Source: Capra hircus (lineage: Eukaryota; Chordata; Mammalia; Artiodactyla; Bovidae). From it: a stretch of 64,000 nucleotides of DNA. The position numbers were made by a program, and so were the translations under genes. The stretch covers positions 55,571,362 through 55,635,361 of the forward strand of contig NC_030826.1 of the NCBI RefSeq assembly GCF_001704415.2, written 5' to 3'. Of this stretch, positions 1 through 13,240 are shown one piece after another. Position 1 is the stretch's first letter. Every line of letters begins with the position of its first letter. The notes beneath the pieces are model-generated. The model saw nothing but the letters and a program-made list of their open reading frames with translations. It had not been told where the DNA came from and made no database searches.

Positions 1-2200
1 CAGACACACAGACACACTGCACACACACACTGCACACCACACACATCACACACACACAACACACCACACACAACACACCACACACAACACACCACACACA
101 TCACACACACACATCACACACACACAGACACACACACACAACACACCACACACATCACACACACACAACACACCACACACATCACACACACACAACACAC
201 CACACACATCACACACACAGACACACTGCACACCACACACATCACACACACAGACCCACAGACACACTGCACACACACACTGCACACCACACACATCACA
301 CACACACAACACACCACACACATCACACCACACACATCACACAGACACACCGCACACATCACACACACACAGACACACTGCACACATCACACACACAGAC
401 ACACCACACACATCACACACACACACACTGCACACACACACTGCACACACACACAGCACACCACACACCACACACATCACACACACACCACACACATCAC
501 ACACACACAGCACACCACACACATCACACACACACATCACACAGACACACCGCACACACACACAACACACCACACACATCACACACACACAGCACACCAC
601 ACACATCACACACACACAACACACCACACACAACACACCACACACATCAGACACACTGCACACACACACACAGCACGCCACACACATCACACACACACAA
701 CACACCACACACATCACACAGCACACCACACACATCACACACACAGACACACAGACACACTGCACACACACACTGCACACCACACACATCACACACACAC
801 AACACACCACACACAACACACCACACACAACACACCACACACATCACACACACAGACACACAGACACACTGCACACACACACAGCACACCACACACATCA
901 CACACATACACACTGCACACACACAGCACACCACACACAGCACACACACACAACACACCACACACATCACACAGACACACCACACACATCACACACACAC
1001 ACACCGCACACATCACACACACACACACCACACACATCACACACACACAACACACCACACACACACACCGCACACATCACACACACACAGACACACTGCA
1101 CACACACACAGCACACCACACACATCACACACACACCACACACCACACACATCACACACACACAGCACACCACACACATCACACACACACAGACACACCA
1201 CACACATCACACACACACAACACACCACACACACACATCACACAGACACACTGCACACACACACACAGCACACCACACATATCACACACACACTGCACAC
1301 ACCACACACACACAGACACACCACACACATCACACACACACAGCACACCACACACATCACACACAACACACCACACACATCACACACACAGACACACTGC
1401 ACACACAGCACACCACACACATCACACACGCACACACTCCACACACACAGCACACCACACACATCACACACACACTGCACACACCACACACACACAGCAC
1501 ACCACACACACACACTGCACACACACAGCACACCACACACATCACACACACACTGCACACACACACACAACACACACATCACACACAGACACACTGCACA
1601 CACACAGACACACTGCACACACACACAGCACACCACACACATCACACACACACACAGCACACACATAGCACACCACACACACCACACACATACACACAAA
1701 CACACCACACACATCACACACACACAGACACACTGCACACACACACAGCACACCACACACATCACACACACAGACACACCACACACATCACACACACACA
1801 GCACACCACACACATCACACACACACACACTGCACACACACAGCACACCACACACATCACACACACACACTGCACACAACACCCCACACACATCACACTG
1901 CACACACCACACACACACCCCACACATACAGTACACATACACACACCACACACATCATGCACACATACCACACAACACACATACCACATACTACACAACT
2001 TACACACACCACACGTAACACACATAAAACATAACATACAACACATACAACACAGAGTCACATGAATACATAGAAAGGTGCACAAGCACATACAAAGAAT
2101 GCAAACATACATGACACCCGTGCATACACAGTCACACAGGAATGCACAGAAAGATGCCCATTCACACAGACGGGCACAGTCACACACACAGACGTGCACT
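1..2200. repeat. Long CA-rich compound microsatellite/minisatellite
   Basis: Nearly pure A/C on the plus strand, built from irregular alternation of short CA runs with CACCACACACATCAC-like and ACAGACACACTGCAC-like words. The array is present at base 1, so its left end is not seen. From about 1,950 it degrades and T and G become common, and residual CA runs continue to about 2,500. The minus strand translates into Cys/Val-rich open frames that are only a by-product of the GT repeat. No gene is supported here. Confidence 0.95.
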
Positions 2201-2499
2201 TACGTAGGTGCACACACAGACACATAGGCACACACCACACAGACAGGCAGAGAGAAACACACGGGACCACCAGGCACACAGAGTTACATGCAGACCCACA
2301 CTTACAGAAAAACCCAGAGACACAGAAATACACACAGTCCCGCGTTCAGGAGGGCATGACACGCACAGAGATACACATGCTCAGACACACACACGTGCAG
2401 CAGCACACCCCCAGACACACTCAGGCAAGCCCAGAGACAGACAGACAGGTGCTGCAGACAAACGGACACACACAAACAGGGGCGCGTGCTATGCAGACA

Positions 2500-5250
2500 A
2501 ACGCACCCCCCACAGCCTTGGCTCAGTCCCACCTTGGTTCCTCGCCACCACCAGGGTCACTGCCCCCATCATAGAAGCTGCCTTATCCAGGCCTCGACGC
2601 CCAGCCCCCTCCCCAGATGAAAAGCCCTTTTCCAGTCCCCTCCATCCTGCCTCTCCCCCTGCTCCCTGGCCCGCAGGGGCCCCAACCTCACCCTCGCCAG
2701 GCAGTGAGAGCAGAGCAGTCTCCGTGAAGCCAGCCATCCCGGGCGCTCCAGTCCCCACAGCCTCCCTCCTTTCTGCCCCAGGCCCTGAAGATCCAAGGAA
2801 ACTCAGGAAACTATCAGAAATAGGAAACACCTCTTCCTGCCCAGCCCAGCACCCCACACCTTCCCCCCAGGCCCTGGAGCTTCAACACAGCACCCAAGCT
2901 GGATCCAGCCTAACTGCCTCCTTCCTGGGCTCCAACCCCTAACCCTTCTCCAGCACAGGCCTCTTCCCTCCCCAGAGGACCCCCAGAGGCCCTGCCACGG
3001 TGAGTAGCCCATTCATCCTAGCCTGGAAGAGTGAGTGTGTGAGTGAGTGTGAGTGTGTGTGCGTGACCTTGAGTCCTGCGTGTGGGCTAGGAACACCTCT
3101 TGCCCTCCTGGCTCCTGCACGTCACACAGGCCCTAGAGATACCCCAGCCCCGATTCTCCTGGCTCGGCCCCAAGCTTGGGGGCAAACCTCAGATCCTCCT
3201 CCAGCAAACTGGCTCTCACTCCTACCAGGATTTCTGTTCCCTCAGCAAGTAGAAAGGCCACGGATGCCACCTGATCCCGCCTGTGAATGTCAAGTCTCCC
3301 CACCCTGCTCCAGTGCTCACCCCTCCTCCACACACCCTGGCCCCTCCATCTTCCTGGACCTGACACTTTCCACTTTCCTCCCAGAAGGGCCATCAGCCTT
3401 CCCTCTGGCTGGTCCCTCACCACGGTGCCCCACCCCCAGTACCCCCCCACGCCCCTTCCGAGCAGCAGGCTGTCTCTGACCATAGGTGGCAGGGAGAAGG
3501 AAGATGGGAGAGGAGACACGTGGGGGCCCCCAACCCCCTGCCCAGCTCTGGTCCCCTCTCCATTGCCCTTGCCTCCTGCCCCTCCACACAGAGGCCTCTG
3601 GTTCCCTTATCAGCAATTACTCCTCTGAGCCTTCTCTCCAGTGAACTCTGTCCAGAATTCTGACCTTCACCCTGCACCTACCTTCCCTCAGAACCTTTCA
3701 GTGGAGCTGGTTTCTCCTCCCTCCAGGCCTCGGGGGACAATCAGAGCCCAGGAAACCCTAAGCTCATTTGTTCTCTCTTTACCCTGGCCTCTCTAGGAGC
3801 TGGCTTGCAGACTTTGGCCTTCTCCAAGGAGGCTGTGCCCTCCCATACAGCCCCCAGACAACTCCCAGGTCACACGCAGAGCTTTTCTCTCCTGTTGGTC
3901 CTCCAGCACCCCCTCCCCGAGCCAACTGGTCGCTCCTCGGGAACTCGGTTGCCGAGATTCCAAAATCCTCAGCCAGAGAGAAGTCCAGTCGGTCCTTCAA
4001 GAGTCAGCCCCAGCGGCATCTCCAGGAAGCTATGCTGACCCCCAACTCTAAGGCCCTTTCCTGTACTTCTCTCCTTAATAGTAGTTTTCACACCAAACTG
4101 GAGTGGATCCTTCCGTGCTTATCGCTGTCACCTGCATTTCTCCTCCCACTTCTACACTATGAGCAGGGAGGGACCTGTTCACAGCCGCCCACCTGGCCTC
4201 CACCTGAGCCCAAAAGGTAATATCAATGTGACTCACCTGTGCTCCTCGGGGGGGCAGGCAAGCCCAGGAACAAGGGTGAGCTGGTTTCCGGGCAGGCAGG
4301 TCCATTCCAGAAGACTCAAGCGGAACAGAGCAGCAGTGTGGGCTCTGGTTCCGCCTCTGCCCCGGCAGAGAAGCTGTCTTCCCTTTGTACCTGGAACCAG
4401 GAGTCATGATCACCCCCTGGCATGCAGTTGGGGCAAGGAAGGAGACAGGGCTGGAGATGCTTCACTCTCACTTTCCGGGACTGGAGGTGAGCAGCTTGCC
4501 ACAGGAGCTGCTGACCTCAGTCCTCAGGGACCTGCTGCCCAGAGAGAATGACCGTCCTCATGCCAGGTGACCCAAAGCTGGCTGTGTGGACGGAAGTTCA
4601 GATGACATCTCCTGTCCTTTTCCCATGACACACAGTGCCTGGTCTGTTTTTTAGGGCTTCCCATCTTACGCCAGGAGACTGGCCAGGCCCTCAGAATCCA
4701 TCCCCAGCCCCCCCGAGCTTGCAGGTACAGGCAAAAAAGGGCAGTGATGCTCTCACGCAGGGGTCTGGGGTTAGGGTCCTGGTGTGCAAGGGCCTCCCCC
4801 TGGACCTCTGCTCTCTTCTCCTGGCGGAAGAGCTGGTGAGAGGAAAACAAGGAACCATCACCTTTACCAACAGTGGAAGGATGGCCAGACCCTGGAGACC
4901 CCCTCCCTCCCCAGGCTCCACACCAGGCAGGATGCCAGGCCTGAAGCCCAGGGCAGAGGACAGGCAGGAGTGGGGAGCAGCGCGAGCCAGCCTGAGCTTG
5001 GGGCGGACAAGCCCTCAAATTCCTGGACCTGGCAGGAGCCCGGGGAAGGAAGAAGGCGGTTCCAGAGGTGGGCCAGCTGGAGCCGGTCACCCTCCTCCCT
5101 TCTCTGCCTCCAGAGGTGCCCCCACCATCCAGACAGGGGCCCCGGATGACCACGGCCTGGAAGGGGGATGGGCGAGGCAGCAGAAACCTCATGACCTCTT
5201 GCCACCCTGGCACATTCCCTGTCGTCCGGATCAGTTTCCACAGGGCTTGC
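2500..5250. other. Non-repetitive C-rich region without recognised exons
   Basis: Mostly unique, C/T-rich sequence with a short GTGAGTGTGTG-type run near 3,030-3,062. Open frames occur on both strands, but none shows a protein family I recognise or a convincing exon chain. If the CpG island to the right is the SLC16A5 promoter, this would be its first intron on the minus strand. That is inference from synteny. Confidence 0.5.
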
Positions 5251-5870
5251 TTCCCACCCTCCCCCTCACGGCGGATCTCCTCTGGGTGGGGCTTCTGGGA
5301 CGTCCAGGCGCCGTCCCCTGGGGAGGTTTCAGCCCAGGCCTTGGGTGGTGCCTGGCCCCTCACCCGCCAGGCCGTGGGGGTCCCCAGCCATCCCAGGCTG
5401 GAGCGGCCCGCGGGACGCGGACAAGGATCCTCACCCCCAACCGGCGGGCAAAGGGCCCCGGAGGTCCCCGGCGGGGCGGGTCCGCGACGGTGCCCACGGG
5501 GACCCCGGCGAGGGAAGACACCTCGGGGGCCGTGGGGGGTCCCGGGGAGCCTGCTCACCGGCTCGCACGGGCCCGGCGGAGGGGCGGCTCCACTCCCGCC
5601 GAGCGGCTTCCTGCGGCCCGGCCCGCCCGCGGAGGAGGCGGCAGGACGCCGGGCGGCAGCAGGGACCGAGGGGCGGGCGCAGGGCGCGGGTGGGCGGGAC
5701 CACCTCCGCGTCTCCTGGAGCCTGGCGGGAGGCCTCGGGACCAGGCCCGGGGGAGCGGGGAGGCACTCCATGCTTGCAACCTCTCCCCCTCCTCCGAGTG
5801 GTCCGGACCGCTCCAGCAGCCCCGGCCCGGCTCCCGGCGCCTACGGGCGCGTAGGTACGTAATTAACAAG
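5250..5870 (-). promoter_or_regulatory. CpG island, probable gene promoter (SLC16A5 by synteny)
   Basis: Dense CpG, CCCGCCC and GGGCGG boxes stand in a CpG-poor neighbourhood, and the island ends abruptly at an AT-rich TACGTAATTAAC stretch near 5,854. In human, the next gene beyond KCTD2 and the TRIM80 pseudogene is SLC16A5, transcribed in the same direction as KCTD2, so its promoter would fall here on the minus strand. A candidate first-exon donor (CCG|GTGAGC, minus) lies at 5559/5558. No SLC16A5 coding exon is visible in the window, so gene assignment is inferred. Long GC-rich open frames on both strands are treated as composition artefacts. Confidence 0.55.
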
Positions 5871-6269
5871 TAATTGGCGTAGCCCACCTGCTCGCTATCG
5901 AGCCTCTTGATTTTCCCGCTCTGATTCCAGGACCCCTGGAATGAAAGGCAGAAAGCGTGGGGTAAGAGACGGCACCTCCCAGCGGCAGTCGCGTAGGCGG
6001 CCAGGGTGCAGGATTCCTTCTTGGGAGGCTCTAGCTTCCTCCCAGTGAAAACCTAGAGCTTCGAAGGCCACATCCAGAGGAGGCCGGGCAGGCAGCTGTC
6101 GAGGAGCAGAGAAGAGGATGGACCCCCTCAGCCCTGGGAGCGGGTCAGAGGGCCCGCACTTGCTCTGCTCGTGCTCCTCTCCCACCTAGCCAATCCTTGA
6201 TAGGTATTGTTTAACATGTATAGTTAGTGCAGACCTACAGCAATCAAGATCGTGTGGTACTACTGGGTA

Positions 6270-6960
6270 GATGTATAGATCAGTGAAACAGAATTGAGAA
6301 TAAGCCCTTACATTTACAGTCAGTTAATTTTCCGTCAGGGTGCTGAGACAGTATAGGGTGGGAAGAATATATAGCTGCATGTAAAAGAATGTGGTTGGAT
6401 TGCTACCTCATACCGTTTAAAAAACAAAACACAACACTAAAACTATAAAAATTCTTAAAAGGAAGCATAGCAGTAACTCTTCATGACCTTGGGTCAGGCA
6501 ATGGGTTCTTCTTCGACACTACAGCAAAAGCAGAAGTGACAAAGGAAAAAAAAAAAGGTTTGGACTTCTCTGACAGTCTAAGATCTCCGCATGCTGCCTG
6601 GTGCAGCCCAAAAGCTAAAAACCTTTGTGCACTAAAGGACACCATCAGGAAAGTGAAGAGATAACTCTCAGAATGGGAGAAAGTATTTGCAAATCATATA
6701 TTTGATAAGGGACCTGCATTGAGAATGTATAAAGAACTCTCACAACTCAACCTCAAAAAGACAAACACTTTTTACAAATACTTTTTACAAACAGTAAAAA
6801 GACAAATAATTCCATTAAAAATGGGTGAAATATATGAATAGATATTTCTCCAAAGAAGATATGCGAATGGCCAACAAGCCCATTGAAAAAATACTCAACA
6901 TTATTATTCATCAGGCAAACCAAACCCTCAATGAGATACCACTTCCCACCCACTGGAATA
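6270..6960 (+). mobile_element. Old L1 LINE fragment (ORF2 3' region)
   Basis: Plus-strand sequence resembles the end of mammalian L1 ORF2, including the stretch around TTTCTCCAAAGAAGATATGC followed by AATGGCCAACAAGC and GAGATACCACTTC. It is broken by stops and by a short CHR-like SINE remnant near 6,568-6,632. Non-functional fossil. Confidence 0.75.
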
Positions 6961-7379
6961 GTTAACTTCTGGGTGAGTGAGGTAAGAGATACTGTATCGA
7001 GTTGTGAGTCATACCTTAGACATCTGTGCCCCTGGTTCCTTTACTTGGCAACAGTCATAGTGCTGGGATTGCCTCTTACTTGGGGGATATTCATCCTAGT
7101 CTGAGGTTCCCTAGATACAAACCTTGGGAGGAGGGGATTAAGGTTTATCCCATGGTCCCAACGGGATGGTCTCAGGCTTTGAGAGGTCCTGTGTGGGGTA
7201 CAAAAGAGGGTCACACTGGGTCTACACCATCTGGATACCCCTTATCTTAGCCTGGCCCAGTACTGGGTGGCAGTGAGACAGGAGGGGAGGGGGGCAGGGC
7301 ACAATCATTCCAAGTATCACATGCACACACGCACAAATGATGCAGCTATTGAGAATACAAAAAAGCTACTTAGAACCCG

Positions 7380-7780
7380 GTAGGGCCGAGATAGAGGAAG
7401 ATTCAACTTCTCATAGACTTTGAGCCTCATTATGTGCTCATTGTAACAGGTTAGCATATGCTAAATGACACAGATGTCAAGATAGTTCCAAAGCTGACCA
7501 AAACAATGGGTGGTGGCCCAATTCCTGGAAATCTCCGCCTCTACCCCCAAAGAGTTAGATAATCCTCCTACTTGTTAGAAATCACCAACCTATAAAAATG
7601 GACAACCCATATACCAGAACCACTCTCACCTTCTGAGAGGGACCTCTCTCTCTGGAACGCGTATTTCTCTAAATAAGCTCGCTTCCGCTTTCCTATGGCT
7701 TGTTTTCTGCACAAAGTCAAGAACTCTCACTTAGCACCCTGTCCCAGGAATCTCACCCGAAACCTGGAACTTGACTATAC
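7380..7780 (+). mobile_element. Solo LTR-like segment, class I ERV type
   Basis: A TATAAA box (7591-7596) is followed about 80 bases later by AAATAA (from 7670) in a CTCTCTCTGG...AAATAAGCTCGCTT context, the U3-R-U5 layout of gammaretrovirus-like LTRs. No gag, pol or env reading frame adjoins it, so it looks like a solo LTR. Boundaries are approximate and no target duplication was identified. Confidence 0.5.
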
Positions 7781-8325
7781 CTGCCCTGGGTACTCAGAAC
7801 AGGCTGGGTGTAGCCCTCCACCCCATTTGTGGGTACTCTGGCCCTACCTAGGGACTCAATGCCCAGGGACTTCCTGGAGGCTCTTACCCTCTCTGGAAAA
7901 ATCAAACTAGGTTTCCCAGGACCCCACTGTCCTCTAGGGAGCCCCACTCTAGTCTTCGACCTCTGCTCAACAAGATGAGACTCAGCTGTGGGCAAACCCC
8001 CTCCTCCATCCCAGACTCTGGGTACTTCTTCAGAATAAAGCTCCCACCAGGTCAGGGCATAGTCACTGGCTGCAGAGCTCAGAACTAGGGTCTGTGACTC
8101 CCACAGGTCACCCTTGCAGCCTTCCTCTGTGACTCTGCCCCAGGGGTTGCTCTGAGGGGGCAGCCTGGTCACTGGGCCCAGTTTTGTTAGAGCATATCAC
8201 AGCTGTAAAATGAGAAGTGGGTGACCAGGGACTCAGAGAAGCAAACTGAGGCATCTGCTCAAAGAGAGAGGGAGGCAGCTGCTCAAAGTCATAAACCTTT
8301 AGGAATTAACTCTAAGTAGTCAGTA
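7780..8325. other. Unique intergenic sequence, nothing recognised
   Basis: No exon, RNA gene or clear repeat is visible. Open frames here are short and lack family features. Confidence 0.5.
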
Positions 8326-8327
8326 GT

Positions 8328-8527
8328 TGGGTTCTCTGGTGGCTCAGTGGTAAAGAATCCGCCTGCTAGTGCAAGAGACGTGAGTTGGATCCCTGGGTCA
8401 GGAAGATCCCCTGGAGTGGCAACCCACTCCAGTATTCTTGCCTGGAGAATCCCAAGGACAGAAAAGCCTGGTGGGCTACAGTCTATGGGGTCGCAAAGAG
8501 GCAGACACAACTTAGTGACTAAACAAT
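8328..8527 (+). mobile_element. Bov-tA SINE
   Basis: Begins with the tRNA-derived head (TCTCTGGTGGCTCAGTGGTAAAG), continues into the BovA body (CACTCCAGTATTCTTGCCTGG) and ends near CTTAGTGACTAAACAA. Full-length ruminant SINE. Confidence 0.9.
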
Positions 8528-9004
8528 TAGTATTGAATAACCCAATTGCCACATATCACTAAGAACACCATGTTCTGCTGATGATCTGCCAACCCTGCCT
8601 GAGATCTGCCCGGTTATTCCATTCCCTGAAACACTCTGTCCTGATGATGTTTTTTTTCAAATAACAAAAAATGTGGTCAGCCCTTGGTTGACTTGCGTGT
8701 GTCAACTTAGAAGCTGCTTCCTCCAGGAAGGCCTCCCAGACCTCCCATGTTGAGGCCCTAATCCTGCCGAGTGTTGTGTGTCTCCCACACTAAGTTCCCT
8801 GAGCCTTTGGGAACTTTCTTGCCCAGTTGATCAACATTGCCCCAGCCCTTAACACAGGGTGTAGCATAGAATATAACAATATTGGTCACCATGTGTGGAG
8901 GAGGTTCTAAGTACTGTTCAGATACTACCTTACTGGCTTGGTGAAGGAATGGAGTATTGCCCACCCCAAGCCAGTCCCTCATTCCAGGATCTTAGGATCC
9001 TTAA

Positions 9005-9066
9005 AAATATATATATATATATTTATTTATTTATCCTTTAAATATATATATATATATATATATATA
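9005..9066. repeat. (TA)n microsatellite with TTTA core
   Basis: Two TA runs flank a TTTATTTATTTATC stretch, making the tract largely self-complementary. It abuts the minus-strand SINE that follows. Confidence 0.9.
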
Positions 9067-9168
9067 AGGCCACACTATGCGCAATGGGGGATCTTAGTTC
9101 TCCAACCAGGGATCAAACCCATGCCCCCTGCTTTGGGAGTCTTAACCACTGGACCATCAGGGAAGTCT
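9062..9168 (-). mobile_element. CHR-type tRNA-derived SINE
   Basis: Reverse complement of the GACTTCCCTGGTGGTCCAGTGG head is seen as ACCACTGGACCATCAGGGAAGTC, after the CTCCAACCAGGGATCAAACC B-box-like part. Confidence 0.85.
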
Positions 9169-9650
9169 CTAAAAATATTTTAATTTTTTAGAAGCTCCAG
9201 GATGGGATGCTGGTCCCTCTGCCCCTCTCTCTGGGTCTTGGCCTGTGCCCGTGACCCTGTGGTCTCCTTGGCATGGACAGAGTGCCCTCTGCTGGGTTAG
9301 TGGGGACAATCCATCCAGGCTCTTCTGGACGCTGCTGGCACTGGGCCCCTGGGCACCTTCCTGTTCGCAAGCCCCTCCCCTACTCCACCAGCTCTGGTCC
9401 TTTTCTACCTTCTGCCTGTCACCCTCCTCTGCCTGCTTGCCCTCCTCTGCCAGGGCCTGTGTCAACTTGTCAGCTGGTCCCAGAGGCCTAGGCCATGCCA
9501 CCCGGCTCGCTATGTCCCCCAAAGATCCTCCTAAACTTGAATCTGAGGGGCCAAGTCTCTCCCAGGACTGACCATAGCTGGAGACACCCCAGCCTCCCCT
9601 CCACTCCAGCCCCCTCGCTCTTCTCAGCTTTCTCCTCTCTCTCTTTTTTG

Positions 9651-9761
9651 GGGGGGCTGCACTGCAAGGCAGGTAGAACTTCCCTGACCAGGGATTGAAT
9701 TTGTGCCCCCTGCAATGGGGACCCAGAGTCTTAACCCCTGCACTACCGGGGAAGTCCTCCT
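9651..9761 (-). mobile_element. CHR-type tRNA-derived SINE
   Basis: Minus-strand copy ending in the reversed head CCGGGGAAGTCC, with CTGACCAGGGATTGAAT upstream of it. Somewhat diverged. Confidence 0.8.
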
Positions 9762-10151
9762 TTTGCGTTTCTTACCCAGAGTCTCTCCTCCACGCCACCC
9801 CCGTTCTGGAGCTCCAAGCCCTTCTCCTTGAGATTTTCTCACCGTCACCGGAACTGAGCCTGTCCCTACACTGCCCGCAGCAGCTTCCTCTTCCTTCACA
9901 GCAGGCCCTTCCTCTGTTCTCTGACTCCATCCCATCCAGGGCCTCCTTCCTTCCCCTTGGCTTTCATCTTCATATCCAGCTGAGCTTAATTCTACTGCCT
10001 GTTCCCTTTGAGATCTTGCTCAGATGTCTTATCTCTTCCTGAAGCTGGGGCCCCTTCAGGCCCACACAGCTCACACACTGAGCCTTGACAGCTCTCTCTC
10101 CTCAGCCTCTCTGCCTGAAATGGCAGAATCATCTTCCCAAACCCTCCACAC

Positions 10152-11199
10152 TTTGGGGACTTCCTTGGCCGCCCAGTGGTTAAGACTCTCTGCTTCCAAC
10201 GCAGGAAGCCTGGGTTTGATCCCTAGTCAGGGAACTAAGATCCCACATGCCCCGTGCTGCAGCTAAAAAAAAAAAAAAAGGCATCTCACTTTTCAGGGCT
10301 GCACTGGAAGGCCGTGCCGGCTTTGAGTTCACAGGACACTCCACCAGCACCCTGGCAGGCTCTGTTCTGCACACTTGTATCCGAGTACTCCAGCCCACAT
10401 GCCTGACAGCTGGCCCTGGGGATTTGCCTCCTCACCCATTCCCACCTCACGTGCGTTTCTGCACTCAGATGTCACCCCCTGGGCCCTCACTTCACACCCA
10501 ACACCCTTCCTCTTGGCCCCACTCAGCCTGGCCCTGGAGCCCATGGTTCTCCCCACCCGGGCTGCCCTGATACGCTCAAAACTGTCCATTTAAAAACAAA
10601 TGGGTTGGGGACTTCCCTGGTGATCCAGTGGTGAAGAATCTATCTTGCAATGCAGGGGACGCGATTTCAATCCTGGTCAGGGAACTAAGATCCCACATGC
10701 TGCGTGTGGGTCAGGGAAGCCTGCTGAAGCCCAAAACTAAATAAATAAATATTTGAAAAAAAAAAAAAAAAACCTGGATGGGAAGGGGAAGCTTCCCTGG
10801 TGGCTCAGTGGTAAAGAGTCCACCTGCCAATTCAGGAGACATGGGTTCGATTCCTGGGCAGGAAGATCCCACGTTCACAGAGCCTGCGCTCACTGTAACA
10901 AGAGAAGCCACCGCAGTGAGAAGCCCTCCTGTCACATCTAGAGAGTAGACCCTGCACAGCACAGTGAGAGAAAAACCCCTATAGCAGCAAAGACCCAGCA
11001 CAGCCAAAAAAAAGAAAAACTGGGGGGACTTCCCTGGTGGTCCAGTAGTTGAGACTATAAGCTCCCAATGCATTCAGCCCCAGTTTGATCCCCAGTCAGT
11101 GAACTAGATCCTACATGATGCAACTAAGACCCAGGGCAGTCAAAGAAAAGATTCTGCAAGTAGTGTGGCAGAAAAGCAAAAAAAAAAAAAAAAAAAAAT
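10152..11199 (+). mobile_element. Cluster of four plus-strand tRNA-derived SINEs
   Basis: Four tandem insertions lie in the same direction, at about 10152-10280, 10608-10770, 10788-11010 and 11025-11199. Each begins with a CTTCC(C/T)TGG(T/C) head and three end in A-rich tails. The third carries the longer body with GAGAAGCCACCGCAGTGAGAAG typical of the CHR/Bov-tA-related group. Between the first two lies about 330 bases of unique sequence. Confidence 0.85.
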
Positions 11200-11850
11200 C
11201 ATGCCATTTCCCTGAAGGCCTGCCTCCCTCTGGGGTGGCCAGAGCGCGCCAGAACCATGTGCCTGTTCCGGTTCCCTCTGGCCCGCCAGTCCCATCCCTT
11301 CCTTTGCTCCAGCCACTTCCCTGCTTTCCCATCACTCTGGATAACCCCTACAGCTTGCAAGGATGAAGGCCAAGTGACACCCCCTCTGGAACATCCTGGT
11401 GGCCCCAGATGTGCAGCTTTCTGAGAACCTGGGGGAGTCGCCTGCTTCGGTATCTCCAGCGCCTGGAAGAGCACCGAGCCAAACACTCAGCAGGTGTTGT
11501 GTTGGTTTCCTGTGGCTGTCACGAAAAGGACCACGAACGAGGGGCTGAGGGGGCAGTTCAGGGCGGGGGTGGAAGGCCAAGGCCACAGAACTGTATTCTC
11601 TCCCCATTCTGGAGGCCAGAGGTCTGAGATCAAGATGCTTGGCAGGGTCAGCTCCCTCTGAAGGCTCTGAGAGGGAGTCCAGCCCACCCCTCCCTCCCGA
11701 ATTCTGGTGGCTGCTGGCGATTCTTGGCTTGCAGCTGCATCCCTCTCTCTCTGTTCCATCTTCTCTCTGTATCTGAATGTCTCCACGTCTCTGTTTTCTC
11801 TTCTTATCAGGGCACTAGGCATTGGATTAGGGTCCACCCTACTCCAGCAT

Positions 11851-12042
11851 GTGTGTGTGTGCGCACTCAGTCGTGTCCGACTCTTTGAAACCCCGTGGAC
11901 TGTAGCCTGCCAGGCTCCTCTGTCCATGGGATTCTCCAGGCAAGAATACTGGAGTGGGTTGCCATTTCCTTCTCCAGGGATCGAACCCGTGTCTCTTGCA
12001 TTGGTAGGTGGATTCTTTACCATTGCGCCTCGTGGGAGGCCC
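11851..12042 (-). mobile_element. Bov-tA SINE
   Basis: Starts with a GT run and CACTCAGTCGTGTCCGAC (reversed 3' end), has CAGGCAAGAATACTGGAGTG, and ends in the reversed tRNA-like head at about 12040. Confidence 0.9.
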
Positions 12043-12761
12043 TCTACAGTATGACCCTCTCTTAACTAATGACATCTGCAAAAACCTGTTTCTAGATAAA
12101 GTCACATCCTGAGGCTCTGCATGGACATGAACTTGGGGGAGATTTTATTCAACCCGGCTCAGGTGCCCAGTGGGCATTTATGGCCTGATGGAGACACCCG
12201 TCTTCCGGATGCAGCCCCAGGTCCAGCCTCCTCTGAGGGGTCTTCCCTCGTGTTCCTAGGCTGCCCTCTCCCCCGACCCTTATTCTTCCCTTGGAAACTG
12301 TGGCTTTTTTTTTTTTTTTAGCATTTCCTGCTAAATCTAGAATTTCTGCTGGGCACAGATCTACACAGAGAAATTTCAGACCGTCATGCAGACAGGCTGT
12401 TGTGTGAGACTGGCATTCAAACAAGCTCGAGCCTCTCCTAAAATGAAACCAGAACAAAAATCTACCCTCCTTCTCTTCATACCCGCCTCGGGCTCCCGCC
12501 CCCACCCCTCCATAGCCTGACGCCTCCACTCCCCTCTCCGCTCTCTAAGGCAAACTTCTGCCCCACTCACCATTCCCACCCCGTGAGCTCACATCCAATG
12601 AGCACATCTAGTCCTGATCTGCCTGAAGCATCAGACCACACTGGTCCCTCCCTCCTTGAAATCAGCTCCTTGGTTTGTGGAACATCTCTCTCTCCTGGGC
12701 TTCCTCTCGTGTCTCTGGCCACCTGTGATGTTTGCTCTTGACGTTTGTTTCTGTTTGTCTG

Positions 12762-12878
12762 TGTGTTTGGATGCATCGAACAGCACATGGGATCGTAGTT
12801 TCCTGACCAGTGTTCGAACCCACACCCCCTGCGTTGGAAGCGTGGCGCCTTAACCCCTGGGCCACCAGGGCATTCCCT
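12762..12878 (-). mobile_element. CHR-type SINE
   Basis: Contains GTTTCCTGACCAGTGTTCGAACC and ends in GGGCCACCAGGGCATTCCC, the reversed SINE head. Confidence 0.75.
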
Positions 12879-13130
12879 GCTCTGTCTTTTTTTCCCTCTG
12901 AGGCATTTGATTTGCATACAGTCCATCCCTAGGAAAAGGACCCAAGGATTTTTTTCCCTCCTGTATGTTTTCCTCTTGCTTCTTCATGGTCCCTGATGCC
13001 AGCTGAGGTTGTCAGGACAGTGTCAGGACAAATCAACAGCTGGGAGCAGGTTATTCTGCATTCTTCTAGATCTTTGAGGTGCACATCAAATCTGGGGCTG
13101 ATCACTCCACGCTTATTCCCTCCTTCTTCT

Positions 13131-13240
13131 AGGCCATGCTGCCCAGCTTGCAGGATCCTAGTTCCCTTACCAGGGACTGAACCCATGCCTTTGGCAGTGA
13201 AAGAGCAGAGTCCTAACCACTAGACTGCTAGGGAATTCCC
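13131..13240 (-). mobile_element. CHR-type SINE
   Basis: Contains GTTCCCTTACCAGGGACTG and ends in the reversed head ACTGCTAGGGAATTCCC. Confidence 0.8.

Noticed and set aside
46..2200. Many minus-strand open frames coding Cys/Val-rich proteins
   Set aside because: They are translations of the GT strand of the satellite, present in several frames, with no start context, splice signals or family similarity.
4524..5873. Open frames of about 410 residues on both strands across the CpG island
   Set aside because: High GC content removes stop codons in several frames at once. Neither protein has a recognisable domain, and both strands are open over the same bases.
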